NCBI GenBank assembly: GCA_035997045.1
Contig: DASYIY010000035.1
Span: 1-61,605, forward strand
Length of the DNA: 61,605 nt
Origin: VRUE01 sp035997045
GTDB lineage: Bacteria; Actinomycetota; Thermoleophilia; Solirubrobacterales; 70-9
Direction of reading: 5' to 3'
Positions 43,025-50,869 of this stretch are shown here, one piece after another. A program made the translations under genes and the position numbers. The notes below the pieces were generated by a model that worked only from the letters and a program-made list of their open reading frames with translations, searched no databases and was not told the origin of the DNA. Position 1 is the stretch's first letter; the number at the start of each line of letters is the position of its first letter.

Positions 43025-44059
43025 GTGAAGGCGCTTGTGCAGACGAAGAACGGTGGCTACGAGGTGCTCCAGGTCGAGGAGCGCCCGGATCCACCGGTCG
43101 GCCCCGGCGAGGTACGGATCGCGGTCAAGGCTGCCGGAATCAACTTTGCCGACACGATGGCGCGTCTCGGCCTCTATCCCGACGCGCCGAAGACGCCGTG
43201 CGTGATGGGCTATGAGGTCTCCGGCGTGGTCGAGTCGGTCGGCGACGGTGTGAGCGAGCACGCGGTCGGCGACCGCGTCGTCGCCGGAACCCAGTTCGGC
43301 GGTCAGGCCGAGCTGGTCGTTGCCCCCGAGGCACAGGTACTGCCCCTGCCCGAGCGGCTCGGCTTCGAGCAAGGTGCGGCGTTTCCAGTCAACTACGGCA
43401 CCGCCTACGCCGCGCTGATCGTGATGGGCAGCCTGCGCGAGGGAAACCGGCTGCTGATCCACGCGGCGGCCGGCGGTGTCGGCATCGCCGCGACGCAGAT
43501 CGCCCGCAACGTGGGGGCTGAGATCTTCGGCACGGCATCGCCCTCCAAGCACGATGCGATCCGCGCCCAGGGCGTCAAGCACGCGATCGACTACCGCAAC
43601 CAGGACTTCGAGAGCGAGACGATGCGAATTACCAATGGGGAGGGGGTCGACCTGATCATCGATGCCCTCGGCCCGACCTCCTTCCGCAAGGACTACCGGC
43701 TACTGCGCCCGGGCGGCCGCATGGTCATGTATGGGCTTTCGGAGGCGACGAGCGAAAGCGGACGTAACCTGCCGGCGATGCTCAAAGGCCTCTTCAAGAT
43801 GCCGCTGGCGACGGTCCCCTGGTGGAAGAGCCTGATGATGATGAATGAGAACAAGGGCGTCTTCGGACTCAACATGCTCAAGTGGTGGGAACGCGAGGGA
43901 AGCCTCGACCGGGTTACCGAGCCGCTGATGGCCGACCTCGAGGCCGGGCGCCTGGAGCCGGTCGTCGCCGAGGCGTTCCCCTTCGAGCAAGCTGGGGACG
44001 CGCATAAATTCATCGCCGAGCGCCGCAACGTCGGCAAGGTAGTGCTGTTTCCAAGTTAG
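43025..44059 (+). CDS. Zinc-free medium-chain dehydrogenase, quinone oxidoreductase/VAT-1-like
   Basis: A 344-residue MDR-family NADPH oxidoreductase. GroES-like N-terminal half (GPGEVRIAVKAAGINFADTMARLGLYPDAPKTPCVMGYEVSGVVESVG) and nucleotide fold LLIHAAAGGVGIAATQIARNVGAEIFG. The zinc-ligand Cys/His set of alcohol dehydrogenases is absent. The extended region with KMPLATVPWWKSLMMMNENKGVFGLNM is typical of VAT-1/synaptic-vesicle-like members. The natural substrate is unknown. GTG 43025 lies 6 bases after TACGCT (43013-43018). Confidence 0.88.
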   Translation: MKALVQTKNGGYEVLQVEERPDPPVGPGEVRIAVKAAGINFADTMARLGLYPDAPKTPCVMGYEVSGVVESVGDGVSEHAVGDRVVAGTQFGGQAELVVAPEAQVLPLPERLGFEQGAAFPVNYGTAYAALIVMGSLREGNRLLIHAAAGGVGIAATQIARNVGAEIFGTASPSKHDAIRAQGVKHAIDYRNQDFESETMRITNGEGVDLIIDALGPTSFRKDYRLLRPGGRMVMYGLSEATSESGRNLPAMLKGLFKMPLATVPWWKSLMMMNENKGVFGLNMLKWWEREGSLDRVTEPLMADLEAGRLEPVVAEAFPFEQAGDAHKFIAERRNVGKVVLFPS

Positions 44060-44092
44060 CCGTCCGTTCCAAACGGGGCCGGCGTATCTGCG

Positions 44093-44662
44093 ATGAAGAG
44101 GGCGATCCTGATCATGCTTGCGGTTTTTGCGGCACAGGCCGCGACGGTCGCGCGCGCCGAAACGACCTCCTACACGGTGATCCTGGCCGGCGGCGCCGAA
44201 CTGAGCATGATTCACATCTGGCTCACCCCCGACGGTCACAGCTACGTGATCGACTCGGCCGCCCCGCTCGAAGTCGGCGGCACGATCTGCGAACACTCGG
44301 TCGGCAACCCGGACGAGCTGGTCTGCCAAGCACCGCTCGTCGCCGGTTTTGAGGTAAACGCCGGCCCCGGTAACGACTCGGTCGTCGTCTCCAACGAGGT
44401 GACGATTCCGGTGACGATGCGAGGTGGGCCGGGCGGAGACACGCTGGTGGGTGGCGGCGGTCCCGACAAACTGATCGGCGGCGAAGGCAACGATCGTCTC
44501 GTTGGCCGAGGCGGCAACGATCTGATCTTCGGCGGCCCAGGCAACGATTCGATCTATGGCGGCTCGGGCGAAGACACGCTTCGCGGTGGTCCCGGCAACG
44601 ACGTCTTGAGTGGCGGCTCGGGCGTCAACGACATTCGCCAGGACATGCGCCGCCAGTTCTAA
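44093..44662 (+). CDS. Secreted RTX-like calcium-binding repeat protein
   Basis: A 189-residue exported protein: signal peptide KRAILIMLAVFAAQAATVARA, then about 85 residues without a known fold, then tandem glycine-rich nonapeptides (GGEGNDRLV, GRGGNDLIF, GGPGNDSIY, GGSGEDTLR, GGPGNDVLS) of the hemolysin calcium-binding type that fold into a beta roll when calcium is bound outside the cell. There is no secretion signal of the type I export type and no ABC exporter nearby; the N-terminal signal suggests Sec export. It ends overlapping the convergent MFS gene by four bases. Confidence 0.85.
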   Translation: MKRAILIMLAVFAAQAATVARAETTSYTVILAGGAELSMIHIWLTPDGHSYVIDSAAPLEVGGTICEHSVGNPDELVCQAPLVAGFEVNAGPGNDSVVVSNEVTIPVTMRGGPGGDTLVGGGGPDKLIGGEGNDRLVGRGGNDLIFGGPGNDSIYGGSGEDTLRGGPGNDVLSGGSGVNDIRQDMRRQF

Positions 44663-46011
44663 GCCGAGGCTCCTTCGCTCGCCCCGCGCCGGCCCAGCAG
44701 GCGACCGCCGACGAAGAAGAGCGCGACCAGGAAGCCGACCAGCGAGAGCGCCGCGTCGAGCCGGAAGGCCGCTTGGATGCCGTCGGTGAACGAGGCTTGT
44801 GCCGAGAAGATCGTGGTCGTAAGGCCGAGCCCGATCGAGCCACCGGCGATCTGGAACATGTAGACGATGCCGCCGGCGAGGCTGGTCTGCGATTCGTCGA
44901 CCGAGGTGACGCCGGCGGTCGTCGCGGTCGGGTAGAAGCTGCCGATCCCGATCCCGAGCACGACCATGCCCGGGATCAGCGATCCGAATCCGGAGCTGGA
45001 TCCGACCAGCGAGAAGATGAACGGCGCGATCGTGATGCAGGCGGCGCCGACCGAGGCGAGCAACTTGGCCCCGAGCTTCTCGTAGAGCGGGCCGGCGGTG
45101 AAAGAGACGATGGCGAAGGTGGCGAGGAAGGGCAGCATGCCGAGGCCGGCCTGCAGCGGCGAGTAGCCGAGCTGGTGCTCCATGAACTGCGGCAGGTACA
45201 GCAGCGCCGCGAAGAAGGTCGCCGACATCAGCAGGATCGCCAGGCAGGAGGCGCGGAAGCTCTCGTTGGCCATCACCGCTCTCGGCACCAAGGCGTGGGA
45301 GCCGGCGCGCCGCTCGATCGGCACAAAGGCGACGAGGACGACCGCTGAGAGGACGAAGAGCCCGATCACCCGCGGGTCGCCGAAGCCCCAGTCGTCGATC
45401 TGGTCGAGCGCGACCAGTAGCGAGACGAGGCCGACCGAGATCGCCGCGATCCCTGGGTAGTCGATCCGCTGCTCGCCAGGGTCCGGCTCGGCGACTTTGA
45501 CCAGCTTGTAGGTGACCAGTACCGCGAAGGCCGAGATCGGCACGTTGAGGAAGAAGATCCAGCGCCAGCTCAGCGCGTCGGTGAGGACGCCGCCGATCAG
45601 CGGCCCGATCGCGTTGCCGAGCCCGGCGGCGCCGATGATGATCCCGCCGGCCAGTCCCGCCTTGTCTTCCGGCAGCAGGGCGTAGGTCATGCCGAGGATC
45701 GCCGGCCACATCAGCGCCCCGCCGATTCCCATCAGGGTCCTGGTCGCGATCAGCCAGGTCTCGGTCTGCGCCGCGCCGCCCAGTGCCGACATCGAGGCGA
45801 AGATCGCGGTGCCGAGGAAGAAGGCGTTGCGGCGGCCGAACATGTCGGCCAGCCGGCCGCCGGTGACGATCATCACCCCGAAGGTCAGCGCGTAGGCGTT
45901 GATCACCCACTGGATCGTGTTGATGTTGGTGTGGAAGTCCTTCTCCATCGTCGGCAGGGCGACGTTGATCGCGGAGAAATCGTTGGCGATCACCACCACG
46001 GCGATGCCCAT
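44659..46011 (-). CDS. DHA2-family MFS drug/proton antiporter
   Basis: Multi-helix exporter (450 aa from the first ATG). Motif C-like and A-like segments: GGRLADMFGRRNAFFLG after helix 2, ALMWPAILGMTYALLP, GAAGLGNAIGPLIGGVLTDALSWRWIFFLNVPI and the long 14-helix pattern of DHA2 transporters. ATG 46011 falls in the middle of helix 1: the preceding 20 codons read (I)ASEAPANTIPRSTWFALFA and complete that helix. No ATG, GTG or TTG occurs in them, but an ATC at 46071 is 6 bases after TAGGCT. The true start may be ATC. Confidence 0.87.
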   Translation of the reverse strand: MGIAVVVIANDFSAINVALPTMEKDFHTNINTIQWVINAYALTFGVMIVTGGRLADMFGRRNAFFLGTAIFASMSALGGAAQTETWLIATRTLMGIGGALMWPAILGMTYALLPEDKAGLAGGIIIGAAGLGNAIGPLIGGVLTDALSWRWIFFLNVPISAFAVLVTYKLVKVAEPDPGEQRIDYPGIAAISVGLVSLLVALDQIDDWGFGDPRVIGLFVLSAVVLVAFVPIERRAGSHALVPRAVMANESFRASCLAILLMSATFFAALLYLPQFMEHQLGYSPLQAGLGMLPFLATFAIVSFTAGPLYEKLGAKLLASVGAACITIAPFIFSLVGSSSGFGSLIPGMVVLGIGIGSFYPTATTAGVTSVDESQTSLAGGIVYMFQIAGGSIGLGLTTTIFSAQASFTDGIQAAFRLDAALSLVGFLVALFFVGGRLLGRRGASEGASA

Positions 46012-46077
46012 CGCGAAGAGGGCAAACCAGGTCGAGCGGGGGATCGTATTTGCTGGCGCCTCGCTTGCGATGCGCGC

Positions 46078-46087
46078 AGCCTACGCT
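46078..46087. promoter_or_regulatory. Overlapping divergent -10 boxes (MFS minus, leuA leader plus)
   Basis: On the minus strand TAGGCT (46083-46078) faces the MFS gene; on the plus strand TACGCT (46082-46087) faces the leuA leader peptide. The two boxes overlap by two bases, so polymerase binding on one strand should compete with the other. Confidence 0.5.
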
Positions 46088-46103
46088 AAGCTGAGGCGAC
46101 CGA

Positions 46104-46163
46104 ATGACGCACCGGCTCGACAGCCTCGCGCTTCTCCTTCTCCTCCCCCTCCGGGGGGAATAG
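46104..46163 (+). promoter_or_regulatory. leuL: Leucine-rich leader peptide (leuL) and attenuation region of leuA
   Basis: ATG 46104 to TAG 46163 encodes MTHRLDSLALLLLLPLRGE, 19 residues with eight leucines, five of them consecutive. It lies 66 bases before leuA. The Leu codons at 46134-46142 (CTCCTTCTC) are perfectly complementary to GAGAAGGAG (46214-46222), which holds the leuA ribosome site. Extended to 46132/46224 the helix has one G-T wobble. A GCGGC/GCCGC stem (46170-46174 with 46181-46185) and a CCCC/GGGG stem over 46146-46156 offer alternatives. A ribosome stalled on Leu codons would free the leuA ribosome site. Confidence 0.78.
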
Positions 46164-46228
46164 CGCTGGGCGGCGCGATAGCCGCGAGAGAAAAAGGTCA
46201 TTCGAAAGCAGCAGAGAAGGAGGATCCA

Positions 46229-47815
46229 GTGGCACCAGCAGACGACGCAAACCGCGTCCACATCTTCGACACCACACTGCGCGACGGGGAGCAGTCACCC
46301 GGGATCTCGCTGAACACGGCGGAGAAGGTCGAGATCGCCCACCAGCTGGCCCGCCTGGGCGTCGACGTGATCGAGGCCGGCTTCCCGATCACCTCGCCCG
46401 GCGATTTCGAGGCGGTCGAGGCGATCGCCCGCGGGGTCGAGGGCCCGGTGATCTGCGGCCTGGCCCGCACCCACAAGGCCGACATCGACGCCGCCTGGGG
46501 GGCGATCAAGGACGCCGCCCACCCCCGCATTCACACCTTCATTTCCACTTCCGACATTCACATCGAGCACCAGCTGCAGAGCGACCGCGAGGACGTCAAG
46601 GGCCAGGCCCGCGCTGCCGTGACCCTGGCCAAGTCCTACTGCGAGGACGTCGAGTTCTCGCCGATGGACGCGACCCGGGCGGACATCGAGTACACCGCCG
46701 AGGTCTGCGCGATTGCGGTCGAGGAGGGCGCAACAGTGGTCAACATCCCCGACACGGTCGGCTACACCACCCCGGAGGAGTACGCAAAGTACTTCCGGCG
46801 CCTGTACGAACTGGTGCCAGGGCTGGGCGAGGTTGAGCTGTCGGTCCACTGTCACGACGACCTGGGCCTGGCCGTCGCCAACTCCTACGCAGGCGTCCTG
46901 GCCGGGGCGCGCCAAGTCGAGTGTGCCGTCAACGGGATCGGCGAGCGCGCCGGCAACTGCTCGCTGGAGGAGATCGCGATGCTGGTCAAGGTCCGCGAGG
47001 ACGTTCACGGCTTGACCACTGGGATCGAAACCCGCGAGCTGGCTCGCACCAGCCGTATGGTCTCGCGCCTGACCGGCTACGCGATTCAGCCCAACAAGGC
47101 AATCGTCGGCCGCAACGCCTTCGCCCACGAGTCCGGGATCCACCAGGACGGCGTGCTGAAGGAGCGCACTACCTACGAGATCATGGACGCGACCGAGGTC
47201 GGCCTGGAGTCGAACTCGATCGTCCTGGGTAAGCATTCAGGCCGCCACGCGCTGCGCGATGCGCTGGATCAGTTGGGCTTCAAGGTCGAGGGCAACGCCC
47301 TCAACGCCGCCTTCAAGCGCTTCAAGGAGATTGCGGATCGCAAGAAGCAGGTGACCGCGCTGGATCTGGAGGCGATCGTCTCCGACGAGATGCGCGAGAA
47401 GGCCGATTCCCACGAGTTGGCCTGGTTCGAGGTCGAGGCAGGCTCGCGGCGTGAGCCGCTGGCCCGCGTCGCAGTGAAGATGCCCTCCGGCGAGGAGGTC
47501 GTCGGCGAGTCCAGCGGCGATGGCCCCGTCGATGCGATCTTCCGCGCGATCCAGAGGGCCGCGGACACCGAGTGCGACCTGCGCCAATACACGGTCGAGG
47601 CGGTGACCGGGGGGGAGGACGCCCTAGGCCAGGTAACGGTGATGCTGCGAGCCGCAGGCCGCCTGGCCACCGGCCAAGGCGTGGCCACGGACATCCTCGA
47701 GGCATCGGCCCGCGCCTACGTACGAGCCCTGTCCAATGCCCTGGAGGGCGCCGCAATCCGCGAGGCCGAGGCCCTGACGTCCGAGGCAGCGGTGGAACGA
47801 ACCCCGGGTCCGTAG
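46229..47815 (+). CDS. leuA: 2-Isopropylmalate synthase
   Basis: Committed step of leucine synthesis (528 aa), condensing acetyl-CoA with 2-oxoisovalerate. DRE-TIM barrel: VHIFDTTLRDGEQSPGISL, VIEAGFPITSPGDFE, SVHCHDDLGLAVANS with the metal His pair, and NGIGERAGNCSLEE. The C-terminal LeuA dimer/regulatory domain (about 400-520) binds leucine. GTG 46229 is chosen because AAGGAGG (46217-46223) sits 5 bases upstream; the open frame continues further upstream without family similarity. Expression is probably controlled by the leader peptide. Confidence 0.97.
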   Translation: MAPADDANRVHIFDTTLRDGEQSPGISLNTAEKVEIAHQLARLGVDVIEAGFPITSPGDFEAVEAIARGVEGPVICGLARTHKADIDAAWGAIKDAAHPRIHTFISTSDIHIEHQLQSDREDVKGQARAAVTLAKSYCEDVEFSPMDATRADIEYTAEVCAIAVEEGATVVNIPDTVGYTTPEEYAKYFRRLYELVPGLGEVELSVHCHDDLGLAVANSYAGVLAGARQVECAVNGIGERAGNCSLEEIAMLVKVREDVHGLTTGIETRELARTSRMVSRLTGYAIQPNKAIVGRNAFAHESGIHQDGVLKERTTYEIMDATEVGLESNSIVLGKHSGRHALRDALDQLGFKVEGNALNAAFKRFKEIADRKKQVTALDLEAIVSDEMREKADSHELAWFEVEAGSRREPLARVAVKMPSGEEVVGESSGDGPVDAIFRAIQRAADTECDLRQYTVEAVTGGEDALGQVTVMLRAAGRLATGQGVATDILEASARAYVRALSNALEGAAIREAEALTSEAAVERTPGP

Positions 47816-47832
47816 CGTCACAGATGCGTTAA

Positions 47833-47855
47833 ACGCTGCGCGCCACGCGTAGCGT
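47833..47855 (+). terminator. Hairpin after leuA
   Basis: CGCTGCGCG (47833-47841) pairs with the sequence ending at 47855 through a CCA loop, with one G-T wobble. It lies 18 bases after the leuA stop. Possible terminator; no T run. Confidence 0.4.
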
Positions 47856-47877
47856 CAGAGGTGTCACCGTCGGGCGA

Positions 47878-49470
47878 ATGCACGCCGAGTCCGCGAAAAA
47901 CCTTGTAGAGCAAGGGCTTTCGCGGACTCGTGGCGATGATCGGGGCGTCGCTGTGCTCGCGGGGCGGCAGCATGGGGTGGTGGGGCGCGGGCAACTCATG
48001 AGGCTCGGGCTCACCGAGGAAGCAATTGAAATGCGGATTCAGGCTGGCCGCCTGCATCGGGTGCAGGCGGGCGTGTATGCCGTCGGACACCGGGCGATCA
48101 AACGCGAGGGGCACTGGATGGCTGCCGTCTTGGCTTCTGGCCCAGCGGCCGTGCTTAGTCACTTCTCGGCGGCTGCGCTTTGGGGTATTCGGCCCAACTT
48201 TCGGAGCCGGATTGACGTAGCCACCCCGCATCGGACCCGGTCGTCGGCGACGATCCATCGCCACGTCGTCGCTTTGCCCGAAGACGAGCAAACCGTAGAG
48301 GAGGGGATCCCTGTGACCACAGCGCCTCGCACGGTTTTCGACCTTGCTGCGACATCCCCGGTCGACCGGGTCGAGAGCGCGATCCGTCAGGTCGAATACC
48401 TGCAGCTATATGACCGCCTTTCGCTTGTGGACCTTGTCGAACGGTATCCGGGTCGACGCGGGGTGCGCCGGATACGGGAGGCGCTTTCCCGTATCGAAAG
48501 CCTGCCATTCGGTCGTACCCGGAGTCCTCTGGAGGACCGATTCCTGTCGTTCTTGCGCCGATGCGGTTTGCCCCAACCCCGCCTCAACGACTGGATCGTT
48601 GTGGGGGAGAAACGATTCCAGGTCGATTGTCATTGGCCCGGCACCGGCCAGGTGGTCGAGCTCGACAGCTGGGAAGCGCACGGGACGCGCTCTGCCTTCA
48701 GGGAAGATCGAGTTCGAGACCGTCGCCTGCAGGCTGCGGGCTATGGGGTCACGAGGATCACCTGGGCGCAGCTCGATGACCGGAGGCCATCGCGGTGGAC
48801 CAGCGGGAATCGGTCGTCGAATCGGATGGCCGATACAAGTGTATGTGATAGCGTACGAGGCGTGAACGCAGCCACGGTTCCCAATTCGAAAGCCCACGCG
48901 GAGGTACCGGCGCCCGCGATCGGCGGCCGTGTCCATGCCCTGCGCGAGGCGATGGGGCTGTCGCTGCGGGATCTGGGTGAGCGCTCTCACGTTAGCGCGC
49001 CGATGCTGTCGCAGGTCGAGCGCGGCGAGACGAGTCCGACGCTGGCCGTGGCGGCGAAGATCGCCGCCGGGTTGGAGTTGACCCTTTCGCAGTTGCTGCG
49101 CCTGGATGAAGGCGAGCATGTGGCGGTCAGTCGCGCTGGCGATCGGCGCGCCTTGGAGCATGGCGGTCACCGCTTCGAGGAGCTGACCCCGCCCCTGCCC
49201 GGGCAGCGCGCTGACGTTTCGCTGCATACGCTCGATGCCGGCGCAACGACCGGCGGCCGCGACGATCCGCCGATGCACGAGCCGGGCAGCCGCGAGACCG
49301 CTGTCGTCCTCGCCGGGACGCTGGTGCTGGTCGTCGACGGCACCCGTCACGAGCTGAGCGAAGGCGACAGCGTCACCTTCGACGCCGATCTTCCGCACCA
49401 TTTCGAGAACGAAGGCGAGGAGCCGACGCGCTTCCTCGCCGTGATCGCCGCCGGCCTGCGCCGGAGCTAG
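47878..49470 (+). CDS. AbiEi/DUF559-like protein open in frame into an XRE-cupin regulator
   Basis: One uninterrupted 530-codon frame with two unrelated halves. The first about 300 residues resemble AbiEi-type winged-helix proteins (RQHGVVGRGQLMRLGLTEEAIEMRIQAGRLHRVQAGVYAVGHRAI, HFSAAALWGI, TAPRTVFDLAA) followed by a DUF559/Vsr-like nuclease-fold segment (SPLEDRFLSFLRRCGLPQP, FQVDCHWPGTGQVVELDSWEAHGTRSAFREDRVRDRRLQAAGYGVTRITWAQL). About 25 non-conserved residues then lead into an XRE-cupin protein that has its own promoter and start. Either a genuine fusion or a loss of the first gene's stop. The first 25 codons are doubtful: a hairpin covers them, and GTG 47953 fits the family N-terminus better. 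Confidence 0.65.
   Translation: MHAESAKNLVEQGLSRTRGDDRGVAVLAGRQHGVVGRGQLMRLGLTEEAIEMRIQAGRLHRVQAGVYAVGHRAIKREGHWMAAVLASGPAAVLSHFSAAALWGIRPNFRSRIDVATPHRTRSSATIHRHVVALPEDEQTVEEGIPVTTAPRTVFDLAATSPVDRVESAIRQVEYLQLYDRLSLVDLVERYPGRRGVRRIREALSRIESLPFGRTRSPLEDRFLSFLRRCGLPQPRLNDWIVVGEKRFQVDCHWPGTGQVVELDSWEAHGTRSAFREDRVRDRRLQAAGYGVTRITWAQLDDRRPSRWTSGNRSSNRMADTSVCDSVRGVNAATVPNSKAHAEVPAPAIGGRVHALREAMGLSLRDLGERSHVSAPMLSQVERGETSPTLAVAAKIAAGLELTLSQLLRLDEGEHVAVSRAGDRRALEHGGHRFEELTPPLPGQRADVSLHTLDAGATTGGRDDPPMHEPGSRETAVVLAGTLVLVVDGTRHELSEGDSVTFDADLPHHFENEGEEPTRFLAVIAAGLRRS
47886..47930. repeat. 13-bp inverted repeat at the start of the AbiEi-like frame
   Basis: CGAGTCCGCGAAA (47886-47898) is exactly complementary to 47918-47930; inside, CCTTG (47901-47905) pairs with CAAGG (47911-47915). 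The two stacked stems would form a long hairpin covering the first codons of the annotated frame, so the region is more likely a terminator or regulatory structure than coding. Confidence 0.55.
48849..48854 (+). promoter_or_regulatory. Internal leaderless -10 box for the XRE-cupin gene
   Basis: TAGCGT lies 7 bases before GTG 48862, inside the open frame of the preceding gene. Just upstream, ATACAAGTGTAT (48833-48844) is a near-palindrome (ATACA/TGTAT) that may be the regulator's own binding site. Confidence 0.55.
48862..49470 (+). CDS. XRE-family regulator with C-terminal cupin domain
   Basis: A 202-residue protein from GTG 48862, the usual length for XRE-cupin regulators. The N-terminal HTH is RVHALREAMGLSLRDLGERSHVSAPMLSQVERGETSPTLAVAAKIAAGLELTLSQLL. 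The C-terminal cupin (DVSLHTLDAGATTGG through AVVLAGTLVLVVDGTRHELSEGDSVTFDADLPHHFENEG) binds an effector or metal. Such proteins usually control nearby catabolic or amino-acid genes; leuC starts 11 bases after its stop, so it may regulate or be co-transcribed with the leu operon. The ligand is unknown. Confidence 0.85.
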   Translation: MNAATVPNSKAHAEVPAPAIGGRVHALREAMGLSLRDLGERSHVSAPMLSQVERGETSPTLAVAAKIAAGLELTLSQLLRLDEGEHVAVSRAGDRRALEHGGHRFEELTPPLPGQRADVSLHTLDAGATTGGRDDPPMHEPGSRETAVVLAGTLVLVVDGTRHELSEGDSVTFDADLPHHFENEGEEPTRFLAVIAAGLRRS

Positions 49471-49481
49471 GAGGAGGCCCG

Positions 49482-50867
49482 ATGCCACAAACCATGTTCG
49501 ACAAGCTCTGGGAAGCCCACGAGGTTTCCGAGAACCTGATCTACATCGACCTGCACCTGGTCCACGAGGTCACCTCGCCGCAGGCCTTCGACGGTCTGCG
49601 GCTGGCCGGCCGCGGAGTGCGCCGCACCGACAAGACCTTGGCCACCGCCGACCACAACACCCCTACCGACGGCACGATGGCGGCACGGCTGATCGCCGAC
49701 GAGCTTTCGCGGATCCAGGTCGAAACGCTGGAGCGCAATTGCGAGGAGTTCGGCATTCCCGTCTACTCGCTGGGCTCGGATCGTCAGGGCATCGTGCACG
49801 TGATCGGGCCAGAGCTGGGCGTCACCCAGCCGGGCATGACGATCGTCTGCGGCGACAGCCATACCTCGACCCACGGCGCCTTCGGCTCGCTGGCGTTCGG
49901 TATCGGCACCTCTGAGGTCGAGCACGTACTGGCGACCCAGTGCCTGGTGCAGAAGCGGCCGAAGACGATGCGGATCTCCTACTCGGGCGACCTTGGCTCA
50001 GGGGTTACGCCCAAGGACCTGATCCTGGCGACGATCGGGCGCCTGGGCACCGGCGGCATGACCGGTTATGCGGTCGAGTACGCCGGACCGGCGATCGAGG
50101 CGCTCGAGATGCCAGGCCGGATGACGATCTGCAACATGACCATCGAGGGAGGCGGCCGAGCCGGCATGATCGCCCCCGACGAGAAGACCATCGAGTGGGT
50201 CCGCGGCCGCCCGGGCGCCCCCGCTGACTTCGAGGCCGCCGCCGAACGCTGGCGGCAGCTTCCAAGTGACGCCGGCGTTGCTTTCGACACCGAGGTAGAC
50301 GTCGACGCCGGCGCGATCTCGCCGATGGTCACCTGGGGTACCAACCCCGGCATGGTCTGCGAGGTCACCGACAGCGTCCCCGACCCGGAGGCGATGGACT
50401 CGCCCGCCGACCGCGAGTCGGCCGAACGCGCCCTCGCCTACATGGGCCTGGAGGCCGGCACGCCGATGACCGAGGTGGCGCCGGAACGCGTCTTCATCGG
50501 CTCCTGCACCAACTCGCGGATCGAGGATTTGCGCGAGGCGGCGGCGGTCGTCGACGGCCGCAAGGTCGCCGCCTCGGTGCGAGCGATGGTCGTGCCCGGC
50601 TCACAGCAGGTCAAGGCGGACGCCGAAGCCGAGGGCCTGCACGACGTCTTCCGCTCGGCCGGCTTCGAATGGCGCGAGGCGGGCTGCTCGATGTGCCTCG
50701 GCATGAACCCCGACATCCTGATCGAGGGCGAGCGCTGTGCCTCGACCTCGAACCGCAATTTCGAGGGGCGCCAGGGCAAGGGCGGCAGGACTCACCTGGT
50801 CAGCCCGAAGATGGCCGCGGCGGCGGCGATCGAGGGCCACTTCGTCGACATCAGGGATTGGAGCTAA
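49482..50867 (+). CDS. leuC: 3-Isopropylmalate dehydratase large subunit
   Basis: Aconitase-family [4Fe-4S] hydro-lyase large chain (461 aa) isomerising 2- to 3-isopropylmalate. N-terminal TMFDKLWEAHEV; GDSHTSTHGAFGSLAFGIGTSEVEHVLATQ; cluster ligands are the Cys in IGSCTNSRIEDL and the pair in AGCSMCLGMNPD. SNRNFEGRQGKGGRTHLVSP closes the active site. AGGAGG a few bases before ATG 49482. Followed directly by leuD. Confidence 0.97.
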   Translation: MPQTMFDKLWEAHEVSENLIYIDLHLVHEVTSPQAFDGLRLAGRGVRRTDKTLATADHNTPTDGTMAARLIADELSRIQVETLERNCEEFGIPVYSLGSDRQGIVHVIGPELGVTQPGMTIVCGDSHTSTHGAFGSLAFGIGTSEVEHVLATQCLVQKRPKTMRISYSGDLGSGVTPKDLILATIGRLGTGGMTGYAVEYAGPAIEALEMPGRMTICNMTIEGGGRAGMIAPDEKTIEWVRGRPGAPADFEAAAERWRQLPSDAGVAFDTEVDVDAGAISPMVTWGTNPGMVCEVTDSVPDPEAMDSPADRESAERALAYMGLEAGTPMTEVAPERVFIGSCTNSRIEDLREAAAVVDGRKVAASVRAMVVPGSQQVKADAEAEGLHDVFRSAGFEWREAGCSMCLGMNPDILIEGERCASTSNRNFEGRQGKGGRTHLVSPKMAAAAAIEGHFVDIRDWS

Positions 50868-50869
50868 GA

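Noticed and set aside
44093..44662. RTX toxin with type I secretion
   Set aside because: The protein has an ordinary N-terminal signal peptide, is short, and no ABC exporter or membrane-fusion gene is near.
47812..47860. Direct repeat GTAGCGTCA after leuA as a possible attachment site
   Set aside because: The match is only about 9-10 bases, there is no integrase, and the DNA between the copies is about 30 bases long.
47878..48861. Complete type IV toxin-antitoxin (AbiE) system
   Set aside because: Only an AbiEi-like domain is present; no AbiEii nucleotidyltransferase is found next to it.
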